Below are positions 51,704 to 61,574 of a stretch of DNA of 64,000 bases, one piece after another (the first letter of the stretch is position 1; the number at the start of each line of letters is the position of its first letter). This stretch comes from Salinarchaeum laminariae (lineage in GTDB: Archaea; Halobacteriota; Halobacteria; Halobacteriales; Salinarchaeaceae). A program made the position numbers and the translations under genes. The DNA is taken from contig NZ_CP096270.1 in assembly GCF_023204835.1 (NCBI RefSeq), forward strand, positions 62,001-126,000, given 5' to 3'. The notes beneath the pieces were generated by a model. The model saw only the letters and a program-made list of their open reading frames with translations, searched no databases and was not told the DNA's origin.

Positions 51704-52096
51704 CTAGTACACGTAGGCGATCACCTGCCCGCCGACCCCTTCCTCACGAGCCTCGTAGTGGCTCATGATGCCGTGACTCGTCGTCACGACGAGGGCGCCG
51801 TAGTCGCGAGCGGGGAGGAACCGCTTCTCCCACTTCTCGTACTCGCCGGCACCCGCGGAGTAGCGGGGCTTGACGGGACCGCAGTCGTTGATCGCGCCGT
51901 TCAGTTCGACCTCGAAGCGACCGGCTTTGCCGTCGTCGACGTGCTCGAATCCCTCGATGTAACCGCGATCGTAGAGGACCGAAAGCACGCTGCCGACCTC
52001 TTCGGAGGCGGGCGATACCTCGTGGGTGAGGTGCCCGACGCTCTCCGCATTGTCGATGCCCGAGAGCGCGTTCGCCAGTGGATCGTCTGCTGTCAT
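51704..52096 (-). CDS. rps8: 30S ribosomal protein S8
   Basis: 130 residues (MTADDPLANALSGIDNAESV). The C-terminal DYGALVVTTSHGIMSHYEAR is the S8 signature that contacts 16S helix 21. Length is usual. It sits three bases from L6. Confidence 0.95.
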   Translation of the reverse strand: MTADDPLANALSGIDNAESVGHLTHEVSPASEEVGSVLSVLYDRGYIEGFEHVDDGKAGRFEVELNGAINDCGPVKPRYSAGAGEYEKWEKRFLPARDYGALVVTTSHGIMSHYEAREEGVGGQVIAYVY

Positions 52097-52098
52097 CG

Positions 52099-52281
52099 TT
52101 ATCGGTACTTCTTGAATCCCATGTCACGCGCGATCTCGCGGAAGCACTGTCGGCACAGCCAGATATCGTACTTGCCGACGAGGCCCTGTTCGCGTCCGCA
52201 GCGACGGCAGGCCTCGAGCTGGCCGGTACGCTTCTCGGCGTGCTCGCCCGTGTCAGTCTGGGTCTCCTCTTGCTCGGTCAT
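52099..52281 (-). CDS. rps14: 30S ribosomal protein S14 (zinc-binding)
   Basis: 60 residues. Zinc motif [20 protein letters not shown] plus a following Cys (QCFREIARD) makes four Cys ligands. Archaeal zinc form. Two bases from S8; overlaps L5 by 4 bases. Confidence 0.95.
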   Translation of the reverse strand: MTEQEETQTDTGEHAEKRTGQLEACRRCGREQGLVGKYDIWLCRQCFREIARDMGFKKYR

Positions 52282-52796
52282 GCTGTCACCTCTACGTCGT
52301 AGGTCGACTCGACGAAGGCCACGGCGTCCTCGGGATCGAGGCGGTGGCCCGTCGGGATCGACCGGGTCTCGGCGTCGCGCTTGGTGACGCGGTAGCCCGG
52401 TCGAACCATGTTGACGGTAACGTCGAGTCCGAAGATCCCGATCGAGGGATCGTACTCCTGACTCGGGAACTCGGTGTGCTCGGCGATGCCGAAGCTCACG
52501 TTCCCGGTGTCGTCGAACTGCCGCTTGGAGAGGTCGGCGATGGAGAGCGCTGTCTCGAGGAACTCGTGTGCGTCCTCGCCGCGCAGCGTCACCTTCGCGC
52601 CGATCGGGTCACCGTCGCGGATCCCGAACTCCGGCTCGGCAGATTTGGCCTTGGTACGGACAGGCTCTTGCTCGGTGATCTCGCCGAGGATGTCCTCGGC
52701 CAGTGCGAGCGGCTCACCGCCCTCGCCGACGCCCATGTGCACGACGACCTTCTCGACGGTCGGCTCGCGCATCTCGTGGAACTCGGCCTGGCTCAT
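52278..52796 (-). CDS. rpl5: 50S ribosomal protein L5
   Basis: 172 residues ([20 protein letters not shown]). Core [20 protein letters not shown] and later [16 protein letters not shown] match L5, a 5S rRNA-binding protein. Overlaps S4e and S14 by 4 bases each. Confidence 0.95.
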   Translation of the reverse strand: MSQAEFHEMREPTVEKVVVHMGVGEGGEPLALAEDILGEITEQEPVRTKAKSAEPEFGIRDGDPIGAKVTLRGEDAHEFLETALSIADLSKRQFDDTGNVSFGIAEHTEFPSQEYDPSIGIFGLDVTVNMVRPGYRVTKRDAETRSIPTGHRLDPEDAVAFVESTYDVEVTA

Positions 52797-53575
52797 TCGT
52801 CGTCACCTCCGTCGTCGTCGGAATCGTCGTCCGCGTCGGCCTCCTCGGCCGTTTCGTCGTCGGACCCCTCATCGGGCTCCTCGGCGACGAAGTTCTCGTC
52901 GATGACGACGACGTACTCCTCGACAGTCTCGAAGGTCTCGTCGTCGAGACCGTCGACGAGGACGCGGTTCGGGGAGCTCCCCGCTGCCACGTCGATCGTC
53001 TCCAGTTCGCCGATCTGGCCGGCGTGCTGGCCGCGGACGGCGGTGACGAGCTCACCCTCCTCGTAGGGGAAGTGAGCGACGACCTCGCCGTCCTCGTTGT
53101 CGACGACCAGCGAGTCCTTCGGAGCGTACTCCGCGCCCGCCTCGACGACGAGCGTCTCGCCGTCGTGGAGCGTGAGCTGAACGTCGCCACCGGCAATGTC
53201 GCGCTTGCCGATGACCTTGCCCAGCTTGGAGCCCGCGGCGTCCTCGTCGATCTCGGTCAGCGAAAGCCGACCGCCCTCGTCGGGGAACACGCGGTAGAAC
53301 TCCTCTCGCTCGCGGAACGCCAGGATGTCGAACATCCCGATCGGTCGGCTCTCGTCGCTGATCCGATCGCCGTTGACGCGAACGGAGCCAGCAGAGAGCG
53401 CGTAGCGGGCTTCCTTGCGGGAGTCGACGTAGCCGAGGACGTCGCGCAGCACGACGACCAGCGGCACGCCGTCCTCACCGTGGGGGCCGGCGTCGGCCTT
53501 GACGGTGAACGTCTCGGTCTTGCGCTCGACCGGCCAGGACTTCGGCACCGAGAGGCGCTTCTGGTGGTTACTCAT
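52793..53575 (-). CDS. rps4e: 30S ribosomal protein S4e
   Basis: 260 residues ([20 protein letters not shown]). S4-like RNA-binding segment ([20 protein letters not shown]), then KOW-type barrel, then a long acidic C-terminal tail ([20 protein letters not shown]) of the halophilic type. Absent from bacteria. Confidence 0.95.
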   Translation of the reverse strand: MSNHQKRLSVPKSWPVERKTETFTVKADAGPHGEDGVPLVVVLRDVLGYVDSRKEARYALSAGSVRVNGDRISDESRPIGMFDILAFREREEFYRVFPDEGGRLSLTEIDEDAAGSKLGKVIGKRDIAGGDVQLTLHDGETLVVEAGAEYAPKDSLVVDNEDGEVVAHFPYEEGELVTAVRGQHAGQIGELETIDVAAGSSPNRVLVDGLDDETFETVEEYVVVIDENFVAEEPDEGSDDETAEEADADDDSDDDGGDDE

Positions 53576-53934
53576 GATTCGTCCTCCCCGCGAATGCGGG
53601 ACTCGCGCTCGGGATCGCGGTCGACCTCGAGGCCAGTGACCTTGAGGTTCGAGGCGTCGACCGGTCGTGGGACCTCTTCGCCGTCGGCGGTCTCGACCGT
53701 GACGTCCTCGACGTGGACGACGGACTCCTTGAGATCGACGCGGAGGACTTCGCCGGTCTCGCCGGCGTAGTCACCGCGCATGACCTCGACGGTGTCGCCC
53801 GCGTTGACGCGGACCCGTCGGGAGTCGTACTCCTCGCGGAGGTCGTCGGACAGCGTCGAGCGAACCAGGTCGTGGCGCTCGTGAAGATCCGCGTTTGCCG
53901 TGCGGTTTCGCTGTGTTCGTGGTTGTTTGCTCAT
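53572..53934 (-). CDS. rpl24: 50S ribosomal protein L24
   Basis: 120 residues. KOW motif [20 protein letters not shown] near residue 40 defines L24. It is an early assembly protein. Overlaps S4e by 4 bases. Confidence 0.95.
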   Translation of the reverse strand: MSKQPRTQRNRTANADLHERHDLVRSTLSDDLREEYDSRRVRVNAGDTVEVMRGDYAGETGEVLRVDLKESVVHVEDVTVETADGEEVPRPVDASNLKVTGLEVDRDPERESRIRGEDES

Positions 53935-53944
53935 GCTATCACTC

Positions 53945-54343
53945 TCATACGATCATGGTCGCCGCGCTGGCGATCGTTCCGAACCGCTCGGCGACTTCCC
54001 GTGCGACGGGACCCTTGATCTCGGTCCCGCGGGGTTCCTCGTTCTCGTCGATGATGACGGCCGCGTTGTCTTCGAACTTCACGCGCTGGCCGTCTGGTCG
54101 CCGGATGGATTTGCGCTGGCGCACGACCACTGCCTCGAGCACCTGGCGACGCATTTCGGGCGTCCCCTTGGTGACCGAGACGGTGATCTTGTCGCCCAGG
54201 CCCGCCTTCGGGTGGCGGTTGATCGTCCCACTGTAACCGTGGGTACTGATCACTTTGAGCTCTCGAGCGCCGGTGTTGTCGGCGCAGTTCACGATCGAGC
54301 CCTTCTCGAGACCCTGGGTGACGTCGGCGTTGAGCGCCTCCAT
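53945..54343 (-). CDS. rpl14: 50S ribosomal protein L14
   Basis: 132 residues ([20 protein letters not shown]). The beta-barrel with [20 protein letters not shown] and [20 protein letters not shown] is the L14 signature. Overlaps S17 by one base. Confidence 0.96.
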   Translation of the reverse strand: MEALNADVTQGLEKGSIVNCADNTGARELKVISTHGYSGTINRHPKAGLGDKITVSVTKGTPEMRRQVLEAVVVRQRKSIRRPDGQRVKFEDNAAVIIDENEEPRGTEIKGPVAREVAERFGTIASAATMIV

Positions 54344-54690
54344 CAGGCGTCACCTCCGTCCACCACGTCGACCACGACGTGGCTCTTCGTCTTCGATAGC
54401 GGTCGACACTCTGCAATCCGGACCGTGTCGCCGTCCTCGATACCGTCGAGGACGCCCGGCACGTGGGCCGGGATCCGGGAGCGACGCTTCATAAGCCGGT
54501 CGTACTTCTCGACCGGGACGTCGTACTCCCGCTGGACGACGACGGTCCGATCCATGTCCGTCGAGACGACCTCGCCTTCGAGGATCTGCCCTCGAACGGA
54601 GAGTTCGCCGTAGAACGGACACGTCTCGTAGTCGTAGTCCTCCGGGTTGTCTGGCTCCGGAGGCGCTGATACGTCTAGTCCTATCGCCAT
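54343..54690 (-). CDS. rps17: 30S ribosomal protein S17
   Basis: 115 residues ([20 protein letters not shown]). The OB fold carries [20 protein letters not shown]; archaeal N-terminal extension. Overlaps the Rpp29 gene by 10 bases. Confidence 0.95.
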   Translation of the reverse strand: MAIGLDVSAPPEPDNPEDYDYETCPFYGELSVRGQILEGEVVSTDMDRTVVVQREYDVPVEKYDRLMKRRSRIPAHVPGVLDGIEDGDTVRIAECRPLSKTKSHVVVDVVDGGDA

Positions 54691-55091
54691 GTGGAATCAC
54701 TCCGTGTCTCCGTTCGCTCCGCAGGTCGCGCGTGGAGTCGCGCTCCATCCACCGTAACGTGGGCCACGCCCTCGCCGGCCACCACGGAGTCGGTGGGCAG
54801 TTTGGACGCAGTCCCCGACCCCTTGCGGGCGCCCTCGGTGGGCGGGCTCGCGCCGTCGGCAGCTTCATCTGTGAGCAAAAATTCGAACGTCGTCCCGCGC
54901 TTTGGAACCTGACGAACCCGCGCCTCCCCGCCAGCGGCCCCCTCGCGGTGGCCGCGGATCGAGAGCGTGGACGTCGTCTCGGCGACGACGCGGCCCGCGA
55001 TTCCGGCCATACCGGAATCGCTGGCGTCGGCTACCCGAACGGGTAGACCGACCAGCTCGTGTCGGGGAAGCGACGCGGGCGTCAGGCTCAT
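54681..55091 (-). CDS. rnp1: Ribonuclease P protein component 1 (Rpp29/Pop4)
   Basis: 136 residues. Sm-like fold, LPRHELVGLPVRVADASDSG and GIAGRVVAETTSTLSI, as in archaeal Rpp29, which activates the RNase P catalytic RNA in tRNA 5' maturation. It holds a long Gly/Ala/Thr-rich insertion (GAAGGEARVRQVPKRG; residues about 75-100 GASPPTEGARKGSG). Position between S17 and L29 is the archaeal norm. Overlaps both neighbours by 4-10 bases. Confidence 0.88.
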   Translation of the reverse strand: MSLTPASLPRHELVGLPVRVADASDSGMAGIAGRVVAETTSTLSIRGHREGAAGGEARVRQVPKRGTTFEFLLTDEAADGASPPTEGARKGSGTASKLPTDSVVAGEGVAHVTVDGARLHARPAERTETRSDSTWR

Positions 55092-55297
55092 TCGTCGAGG
55101 TCTCCCTCCTCGTTCTGGATCGTCTTGATCCGGGCAACCGCACGCCGGAGCTCCTTGATGCGACCGGGGTTGTCCGGCGCACCGCCCGCTGCCTGCACGG
55201 ACTTCGCGTTGAGCAGCTCCGTCTGGATATCCTCAAGCTCGGCCTCACGCTCGGCCGGCGTCATGTCCCGAACCTCGACTGGGTGAATCTCGGTCAT
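55088..55297 (-). CDS. rpl29: 50S ribosomal protein L29
   Basis: 69 residues (MTEIHPVEVRDMTPAEREAE). Two-helix coiled protein with the signature LRRAVARIKTIQNE. Overlaps S3 and Rpp29 by 4 bases. Confidence 0.95.
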   Translation of the reverse strand: MTEIHPVEVRDMTPAEREAELEDIQTELLNAKSVQAAGGAPDNPGRIKELRRAVARIKTIQNEEGDLDE

Positions 55298-56307
55298 TCG
55301 TCGTCACCCTCCTCGTCGGCATCGGCGTCTGCGTCGTCGGACTCGTCGTCCGCGTCGGACTCCTCGTCCTCGGAGTCGGCTTCGTCAGCCTCCTCCATCT
55401 CTTCGACGAGGTCCTCGGCTTCCGCCTCGGTATCCTCGTCGAGGTCGTCCTCCGCGGCTTCCGCCGCGTCGGTGCTGTCCTCGACGGACTCCTCGAGTTC
55501 CTCGAGCTCCTCGGCGACGTCGTCGTCATCCGGGATCTCGGGGTCCTCGAACTCCTCGTCCTCCTCGACGACTTCCTCGGGGAACTCGCCGGTGTCCTCG
55601 TCGGACTCCGCAGCCGCGTCCTCGAGCTCTTCGAGGTCATCCTCGTCGGGCTCCTCGAGCAGCTCCTCGACGCCAGCTTCGGCGTCTTCGGGCTCGAGGC
55701 CCTCGGTGGAGGCCTCCTCCGCGATCTCGAAGTCGTCGGGCAGCTCGGCGCCCGGCGGGATGATCTTCACCGTCACGCCGATCGTACCGAGCTTCATGAC
55801 GGCGACGCCCTGGCCGTGGTCGACGACCGTCTCGGCGGGCTCGCCGTTGTGCTTGATGTAGCCGTCAGAGAACTTCTCTACGCGCCCGCGGGCGCCCGTG
55901 ACCTTCCCCGACAGGACGATCTCCGCACCGAGCGCGCCGGCGTCCATGATCCGCTCGAGCGTCGTGTGGCCTGCCTTCCGGAAGTACCAGCCACGCTCGA
56001 GGGCGTTCGCCAGGCGGTCGGCGACGATCCGGGCGTTGAGGTCCGGCTCGTCGACCTCCTGCACGTCGATCTGGGGATCCTCGAGATCAAACTCCTCCTC
56101 GAGGGTCGTGGTGATCGATCGGATGTTCTCACCGCCCTTGCCGATGACCATACCGGGCTTCTCGGCTTTCAGGACGATCTGGGTCCCCATCGGCGTCTTG
56201 GCGACGTCCATGCCGCCGTAGCCGGCGCGGCCCAGCTCCTCGGCGAAGAACTCGTCGATCTGGCTCCGCTGGAGGCCGTCCTCGATGAACTGGTGTTCGT
56301 CCGCCAT
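55294..56307 (-). CDS. rps3: 30S ribosomal protein S3 with long acidic tail
   Basis: 337 residues. The first 210 are the KH-type S3 (GGMDVAKTPMGTQIVLKAEK, VIGKGGENIRSITTTLEEEF). The last 120 are almost pure Asp/Glu/Ser/Ala, ending DDADADADEEGDDE. Acidic tails are usual in halophiles, but this one is long. Overlaps L22 by one base. Confidence 0.95.
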   Translation of the reverse strand: MADEHQFIEDGLQRSQIDEFFAEELGRAGYGGMDVAKTPMGTQIVLKAEKPGMVIGKGGENIRSITTTLEEEFDLEDPQIDVQEVDEPDLNARIVADRLANALERGWYFRKAGHTTLERIMDAGALGAEIVLSGKVTGARGRVEKFSDGYIKHNGEPAETVVDHGQGVAVMKLGTIGVTVKIIPPGAELPDDFEIAEEASTEGLEPEDAEAGVEELLEEPDEDDLEELEDAAAESDEDTGEFPEEVVEEDEEFEDPEIPDDDDVAEELEELEESVEDSTDAAEAAEDDLDEDTEAEAEDLVEEMEEADEADSEDEESDADDESDDADADADEEGDDE

Positions 56308-56792
56308 CAGGCGTCACCTCCCTCGTCGTCGATCTCCTCGCCCTCTGCGAGCACGAGCTCGACGTCGACCTCCGGCGAGTTCCAGGCGCCAGCCCGGCCC
56401 ATCGCTCGGGGCTTGCGGCCCTGTGATTCGCCGACCTTGTGGGATGCGACGTGTGCGATCTCCATCGTCGCGCCGTCGAATCCCTGGTGCTCGGCGTTCG
56501 CGATCGCGTTCTCGAGCAGGTCGAGGAAGCCCTCGCTGGCCTTCTCGGGGTAGCGGCCGGCGTCCCAGCCGTCGATGTCGGATCGGTGGCCGACGCCGCT
56601 GTTGTGCTCCCGGAACGGGACGGATCGATCGCCGGCGATGACGTCCTCGAGGTAGGCGACGGCCTCGTCGGCCGTCTTGCCCTTGATCTCGCGGGCGATC
56701 GCCTTGCTGTGCTTCTGGCTCATCTGACGCTCCCGGAGCATCGCTTTCGCCGTCGCGTCCGGGTCTACGTCCACGCTGTAGCTGATTCCCAT
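56307..56792 (-). CDS. rpl22: 50S ribosomal protein L22
   Basis: 161 residues (MGISYSVDVDPDATAKAMLR). The core LENAIANAEHQGFDGATMEI and the hairpin GRKPRAMGRAGAWNSPEVDV line the exit tunnel. Ten bases from S19. Confidence 0.95.
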   Translation of the reverse strand: MGISYSVDVDPDATAKAMLRERQMSQKHSKAIAREIKGKTADEAVAYLEDVIAGDRSVPFREHNSGVGHRSDIDGWDAGRYPEKASEGFLDLLENAIANAEHQGFDGATMEIAHVASHKVGESQGRKPRAMGRAGAWNSPEVDVELVLAEGEEIDDEGGDA

Positions 56793-56801
56793 CCTATCAC
56801 C

Positions 56802-57227
56802 TCACTTGAGTGGTACGAACTTCGACGATCGAGTCGCACCGATACCGGCCTGGCCGTGCTCGACCTTGCCGCGAGTCTGCTGGAACTCGCCGAGGTAGTG
56901 CCCGAGCATTTCGGGCTCGACCTCGACGCGCTCGAACTCCTGCCCGTCGTGGACGGCAAACGTGATGTTCACCATCTCGGGGAGGATCGGCATGTCGCGC
57001 AGATGCGTTCGCAGCGGCGACTGGGCCGTCTCCTCGGGTTCGGCCTCGCGAGCGTCCTCGAGGAGCTTCTGCTTCTCGGGGGAGAGCCCGCGCTCGATGC
57101 TTCGCCGCTGGCGTGCGGGGAGCAGTTCCGCGACGTCGTCGACGCTCATGTCCTGCAACTCCTCGAGCGTGTGGCCACGGAAGGTAAACTCGCCTTCGTG
57201 ACCGGTTCTGTATCCTGATTCGCTCAT
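56802..57227 (-). CDS. rps19: 30S ribosomal protein S19
   Basis: 141 residues ([20 protein letters not shown]). C-terminal half [20 protein letters not shown] and [20 protein letters not shown] are the conserved S19 core. Overlaps L2 by one base. Confidence 0.95.
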   Translation of the reverse strand: MSESGYRTGHEGEFTFRGHTLEELQDMSVDDVAELLPARQRRSIERGLSPEKQKLLEDAREAEPEETAQSPLRTHLRDMPILPEMVNITFAVHDGQEFERVEVEPEMLGHYLGEFQQTRGKVEHGQAGIGATRSSKFVPLK

Positions 57228-57949
57228 TATTCGTCACCTCCCCGTCCGGTTCGACGGGAGGCGATGTCGCCGACCTTGCGGCCCGGCGGTGCGTCCCGGG
57301 AGACGGACTTCGGCCGTCCGGGATGCTGTCGTCCGCCGCCACCGAATGGGTGGTCGACGGCGTTCATCGCGACGCCACGGACCCGCGGCCAGGTCATCGC
57401 GCGCGATTTTACCTTGTGGTACTTGTTTCCGGCCTTGACCATCGGCTTCTCCGTTCGGCCACCGCCCGCCACCACGCCGATCGTGGCGCGGCAGTCGGGG
57501 TCGAGGCGTTTGACCTCGCCACTGGGCAGCTGGACGACGGTAACAGATCGATCGTGCGTGACCACGCGTGCGCTCACGCCGCTGGCGCGCGCGAAGGTCC
57601 CGCCGTCGCCGGGGTTGGACTCGACGTTACAGACCGGCACGCCCTCCGGGATCTCTGCCAGTGGGAGCGTGTTGCCGGGCTCGATCGAGGCCGAGATGCC
57701 GACCTGAATCTGATCGCCGACTGCGACGCCCTCGGGAGCCAGGACCAGTCGCTGGTCGCCGTCCTCGAAGGTCACCTGGGCGATCGGCGCGGATCGCGCT
57801 GGGTCGTGCTCGATGTCGACGACCTCGCCGCTGACCAGGTCGCCGTCCTCGTTTTTCTTGTGCTGCTTGTCGGATTTGTAGCGGTGGGATGGCGCCCGGA
57901 AGACCGAGCCGCCGCGTCCTCGCCGCTGTCCGCGAATGCGTCGTCCCAT
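57227..57949 (-). CDS. rpl2: 50S ribosomal protein L2
   Basis: 240 residues ([20 protein letters not shown]). Conserved [20 protein letters not shown] near the C-terminus is at the peptidyl-transferase centre. Length and motifs normal. Confidence 0.96.
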   Translation of the reverse strand: MGRRIRGQRRGRGGSVFRAPSHRYKSDKQHKKNEDGDLVSGEVVDIEHDPARSAPIAQVTFEDGDQRLVLAPEGVAVGDQIQVGISASIEPGNTLPLAEIPEGVPVCNVESNPGDGGTFARASGVSARVVTHDRSVTVVQLPSGEVKRLDPDCRATIGVVAGGGRTEKPMVKAGNKYHKVKSRAMTWPRVRGVAMNAVDHPFGGGGRQHPGRPKSVSRDAPPGRKVGDIASRRTGRGGDE

Positions 57950-57951
57950 GT

Positions 57952-58215
57952 TCAGAACACCCCGATTCGCGAGGCGACTTCGTCGGCGTCGTGGTCCTCG
58001 CTGAGTTCGACGATCGCCTTCTTGTAGCCGTCCATCGTTACGTGGGCGTTGACCGACGTGACGTCGACCTCGAACTGCTCCTCGACCGCGTCCGCGATCT
58101 CCGGCTTGGTGGCGTCGGTGCGAACCGCGAACTGGAGCTTGTTCTCGAAGTCCATGTCGTTCATCGCCTTCTCGGTGACGAGCGGGTGCTTGATCACGGA
58201 CTGCGTGGAGCTCAT
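57952..58215 (-). CDS. rpl23: 50S ribosomal protein L23
   Basis: 87 residues (MSSTQSVIKHPLVTEKAMND). Alpha/beta fold around the tunnel exit, docking site for SRP. Overlaps L4 by 4 bases. Confidence 0.96.
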   Translation of the reverse strand: MSSTQSVIKHPLVTEKAMNDMDFENKLQFAVRTDATKPEIADAVEEQFEVDVTSVNAHVTMDGYKKAIVELSEDHDADEVASRIGVF

Positions 58216-58961
58216 CGCTCGCTCACCTCCTCGAGTGCGGCCTCGGTGAACACCGTGAGTCGGCCCGGATGCGTTCCGGGCGCGAGTTCCTCGGCGTTGA
58301 CCTCGGAGCCAGTCGCCACGTCGGCGCCCGCGAGGTTGCGGGCGGCCGTCGAGGGACCAGCGTCACTGGAAGTCACGAAGAGGATCGACTTGGGCTCCTG
58401 CGTCCGGCGGCCACGGGTCGTCCCCTGGCCTGCGCGAACGGTGCGGCCCTCGTCGGCTCGAACGACGTCGTCGTGGAGACCCGCTGCCTCCAGGAACGAG
58501 ACGACCTCCTGGGTCTTCACGAGGTCCTCGAACTCGTCGTCGACGACGACCGGGGTCTCGAGCTCGTCGTCGAACTCGTGACCGCGGTCGCGCACGCGAT
58601 CGGCGTCCGCGGTGGCCGCGATGGCCGAGCGGATCGCCGCCTGGCGCTCCTTGTCGTTGACTGCTTTGCCGCGATCTTTCTCCGCCTTCGGCGGGTGTGC
58701 GCTACGGCCACCGACGGTCTGGGGAACGCGGCGGGCCTGCCCGTTCTGCTGGGGCACGTGGGCCATGCCGCGACCGCTTCCCTGGGACTCCGCAGGTGTG
58801 CGGAGGCCAGCGTACTCGTCGGACCCGTAGTCCTGCGTCCGGTTTGCCTGTGCGGCGAGGACGGCGCGCTTGATGAGGTCGGGCCGGTAGTCGGCGTCGA
58901 ACACCGACGGTAGCTCGACCTCGCCCGCGGCCTCGCCATCCAGGTCGTGTACTGTCGTCAT
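58212..58961 (-). CDS. rpl4: 50S ribosomal protein L4
   Basis: 249 residues (MTTVHDLDGEAAGEVELPSV). The tunnel loop SQGSGRGMAHVPQQNGQARR and GGRSAHPPKAEKDRGKAVND are the L4 signature. Three bases from L3. Confidence 0.96.
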   Translation of the reverse strand: MTTVHDLDGEAAGEVELPSVFDADYRPDLIKRAVLAAQANRTQDYGSDEYAGLRTPAESQGSGRGMAHVPQQNGQARRVPQTVGGRSAHPPKAEKDRGKAVNDKERQAAIRSAIAATADADRVRDRGHEFDDELETPVVVDDEFEDLVKTQEVVSFLEAAGLHDDVVRADEGRTVRAGQGTTRGRRTQEPKSILFVTSSDAGPSTAARNLAGADVATGSEVNAEELAPGTHPGRLTVFTEAALEEVSER

Positions 58962-58964
58962 GGA

Positions 58965-59978
58965 TTATCCCTGGTTGGATGCCGTCGAGACGTGGCGCAC
59001 CTCGGGATCGAGGCGCGGCTGGTCTCCGGGGCGGACTGCCGGTCGGAAGCGGAGAAGCCGCTTGTCCGGACCGGGCAGCGAGCCCTTGACCAGTGCGTAG
59101 TTGCCCTCGACCTCGCCGTAGTTGACGAAGCCGCCGTCGGGCGTGACCTCGTCGTCGCCGGCGTCGACGAGGCGCTTGTTCAGTTCGGTCCGCTGGTGGT
59201 AGCCCGTCTGTCCTTGCTGGGGTACCGTCGAGCGGACGCGGGAGGGGTTCCACGGGCCGAGGTTGCCGATGCGTCGGCGCCACCCCTGGCGTGCGTGCTT
59301 CCCCTTGCGTTTCTGGACGCCCCAGCGCTTGACGGGGCCCTGGGTGCCCTTGCCCTTGGTGACGCCCGCGACGTCGAGATACTCGCCGGCGCGGAACACG
59401 TCCGTCATCGAGTGCTCGCCGCCCTCGGTGACGAGATCGAGTCCGTGGTCGACGCGCTCGTCGATCGAGCTACCGCCGATCCGGGTTTCCATCACGTCGG
59501 GGGTCGTCCGGGGAACGCCCTGGAGTTCACCAGGCGAGGTGTGGGTGATCGCCCGCACCTCGGCGACCTCGCCGTTCGCGGCGAGCTCGCGCAGCTCCTC
59601 GGCCTGGGCCTCGAGGTCGTGTCCCTCGGGGACGTCGAGCGCCCGATCGAGTTCGGGGCGCGCGTCGTCGGTCCAGACCTCCGTCGTCGGACGGAGTCCG
59701 TATGGTGTGTCCTCGTACGCTCGCAGCGCGACCGCGTACATCGGCGGCGTCTCCACGATGGTGACCGGAACCGTCTCCTCCATCCCTTCACGGGGGGAGC
59801 CAGACTGGTCGTTGATCACCACGACGTGGGACATGCCCGCCTTGTACCCGGCGAAACCCTGCAGCGTCGGCTGTCCGTCAGCGTTCGGCCACGACTTGAA
59901 GCGCGGGACCTCCGAGGTCGCGCGCTTCCGTGGACCGAACCCCATCGAGCCTTTGCGTGGTCGGCTTGGTTGTGGCAT
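58965..59978 (-). CDS. rpl3: 50S ribosomal protein L3
   Basis: 337 residues (MPQPSRPRKGSMGFGPRKRA). Conserved blocks GFAGYKAGMSHVVVIND and KGKGTQGPVKRWGVQKRKGK belong to the archaeal/eukaryotic form. First ribosomal gene of the cluster; the SPOUT gene stop lies 4 bases upstream. Confidence 0.96.
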   Translation of the reverse strand: MPQPSRPRKGSMGFGPRKRATSEVPRFKSWPNADGQPTLQGFAGYKAGMSHVVVINDQSGSPREGMEETVPVTIVETPPMYAVALRAYEDTPYGLRPTTEVWTDDARPELDRALDVPEGHDLEAQAEELRELAANGEVAEVRAITHTSPGELQGVPRTTPDVMETRIGGSSIDERVDHGLDLVTEGGEHSMTDVFRAGEYLDVAGVTKGKGTQGPVKRWGVQKRKGKHARQGWRRRIGNLGPWNPSRVRSTVPQQGQTGYHQRTELNKRLVDAGDDEVTPDGGFVNYGEVEGNYALVKGSLPGPDKRLLRFRPAVRPGDQPRLDPEVRHVSTASNQG

Positions 59979-59982
59979 TGTG

Positions 59983-60870
59983 TCACTCCGTTACGTGGCA
60001 GGTCGCGAGCGACGCGAACAGAGCTTCCTCCGTTCGCACCGTCGTGCTGCCTTGGTTCGGGATCGTGTTGAGCCAGCAGTCGAACCCACCCGTTGCGGGT
60101 CCGACGTCCGCATCGCCTGACGACTCGATTCCGCGCTGTAACGCGCTGGGCGAGTCGTCGACCGAATCGGCGTCGACGTCGAGGATCTCCGGCAAACCAC
60201 GACCGGGCGCCCCCAGGGCGAGGGTGAGCCCCACGTCCTGGAGGTGTCCGGTCAGGTCCGTGATTCGCGTCGCCGTCAGCGGCGTCCCGTGGCGGGAGGC
60301 CGCGATGGCACACGTGGATCCAGACGTCTCGATGGCCGTCGGCAGGTCCGCGCGATGAACCTCGAAGCCCGTGAGGGGCTCGTCTACGATCTTGGCGCGG
60401 ACCGGTCGTCGCGAAGAGACCCTGACGGTCACGCGCTCCCCCTCCTCGACGTCCCGTTGATTGGGAGCCGGGAGTGAGATCGGGTGTTGCAAGCCGCAAT
60501 TGACCCGTACGCGCCCCTCAGGTCCGACCTCGGTCACGATACCCTGTCTCAACGACCCCGGACCGTTCGATCCGGAGCCGGTCCGTGAAGAGGCGTGGAG
60601 CGGCGGCAAGACGCCCGCGAACTCCAGTTCGTCCCGCTGCCCCCATGCCTCCTTTCGGAGGTGCGGGGGCGTCGCGGCGTACCGCAGTACGGTACGGACG
60701 AACCCACCGTCCAGCGAGCCGGTCTCGCCCGCCGGGTCGTCGAAGACGACCAGGCGATCCACCCGGTAGATCGTCGCCGCGCGGGCGACGTAGCCGAGTT
60801 TGCGAGTTGCCTCGCGTTGGTCCTCGGCTTCCCGGGCGAGGGACGACGGCACGAGTACGCTGACGTGCAT
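59983..60870 (-). CDS. SPOUT-family RNA methyltransferase (DUF171)
   Basis: 295 residues (MHVSVLVPSSLAREAEDQRE). This is the archaeal SPOUT/RNA-MTase family often placed upstream of L3. N-terminal Rossmann-like half with RVDRLVVFDDPAGE, C-terminal trefoil knot LTLALGAPGRGLPEIL and LNTIPNQGSTTVRTEEALFA. It probably methylates rRNA using SAM, coupled to ribosome synthesis. The L3 start follows 4 bases after its stop. The promoter CCTTTTACTA lies about 60 bases upstream. Confidence 0.85.
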   Translation of the reverse strand: MHVSVLVPSSLAREAEDQREATRKLGYVARAATIYRVDRLVVFDDPAGETGSLDGGFVRTVLRYAATPPHLRKEAWGQRDELEFAGVLPPLHASSRTGSGSNGPGSLRQGIVTEVGPEGRVRVNCGLQHPISLPAPNQRDVEEGERVTVRVSSRRPVRAKIVDEPLTGFEVHRADLPTAIETSGSTCAIAASRHGTPLTATRITDLTGHLQDVGLTLALGAPGRGLPEILDVDADSVDDSPSALQRGIESSGDADVGPATGGFDCWLNTIPNQGSTTVRTEEALFASLATCHVTE

Positions 60871-60925
60871 GCCGTGACGCTTCTACGCCTCGCCACTAGA
60901 CTGTAGCGATTCATTTTCGATCAGG

Positions 60926-60935
60926 TAGTAAAAGG
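60926..60935 (-). promoter_or_regulatory. Promoter of the ribosomal cluster
   Basis: Reads CCTTTTACTA on the minus strand, 56-65 bases before ATG 60870. It is the only strong TATA-like element found upstream of the cluster. Confidence 0.4.
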
Positions 60936-61069
60936 GTGCCGCTTCCGTGTGGAGGGTGTGGCGGCATCACACGGCCGGAGGCGGCCGAACTGGGACGATT
61001 CGGCAGCCACCAGACCACTCATCACGACGCCGTCGGCGCACTGACCGCAACCCTCGGCGGGGCAATCTC

Positions 61070-61079
61070 TTTGTAACGG
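61070..61079 (+). promoter_or_regulatory. TATA-like box of the zinc-ribbon membrane gene
   Basis: TTTGTAACGG about 25 bases before ATG 61099. Confidence 0.4.
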
Positions 61080-61098
61080 GCGCGAAACGGTGGATATA

Positions 61099-61425
61099 AT
61101 GGCCGAAACGGAACGCGTGGTGGCCCACAGCGACACAGTCGTCGTTGCGGGGATCGCGCTGCTCGCCGTGCCCGTTTCCGCGGTACTGCTAGGAGTGCAT
61201 CCGTTGCTGTGGTTCGTAACGGCAGCCGTGTTGATCGTCGGCGGTGCCAGCATGGACAGCACCCGGACGGTCGTCGCCTCCGACGACACAGCGAAGACGA
61301 ACTGCCCGATCTGTGGCTCTCGCGTCCCCGCGAACCAGTCTCGCTGTGACTACTGTAACGAGCCCCTCCCCAATTCGGCGAACTACCAGTCGACGCTCGA
61401 GGACTGGGCGAGCGAGACGGCGTGA
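61099..61425 (+). CDS. Small membrane zinc-ribbon protein
   Basis: 108 residues from ATG 61099. Two membrane helices (residues about 15-35 and 37-52), then a zinc ribbon CPICGSRVPANQSRCDYC (two CxxC knuckles) and an acidic tail. GTG 61090 in frame is upstream, but the TATA box spacing favours 61099. No known family; possibly a membrane-linked adaptor. Confidence 0.7.
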   Translation: MAETERVVAHSDTVVVAGIALLAVPVSAVLLGVHPLLWFVTAAVLIVGGASMDSTRTVVASDDTAKTNCPICGSRVPANQSRCDYCNEPLPNSANYQSTLEDWASETA

Positions 61426-61574
61426 AGCCACCGATCGCAACAGCAGAGGACACACTCTGAACCGGTCGATGTCTGCCCGGCTACCTGTCTGCCCACCCGC
61501 CAGTGTACCAACCTGACTCCCAGCCGCCGGGAACGCGGCGGGAGGCTTTGAGGAACGACGCCGTAGGCTTCGAT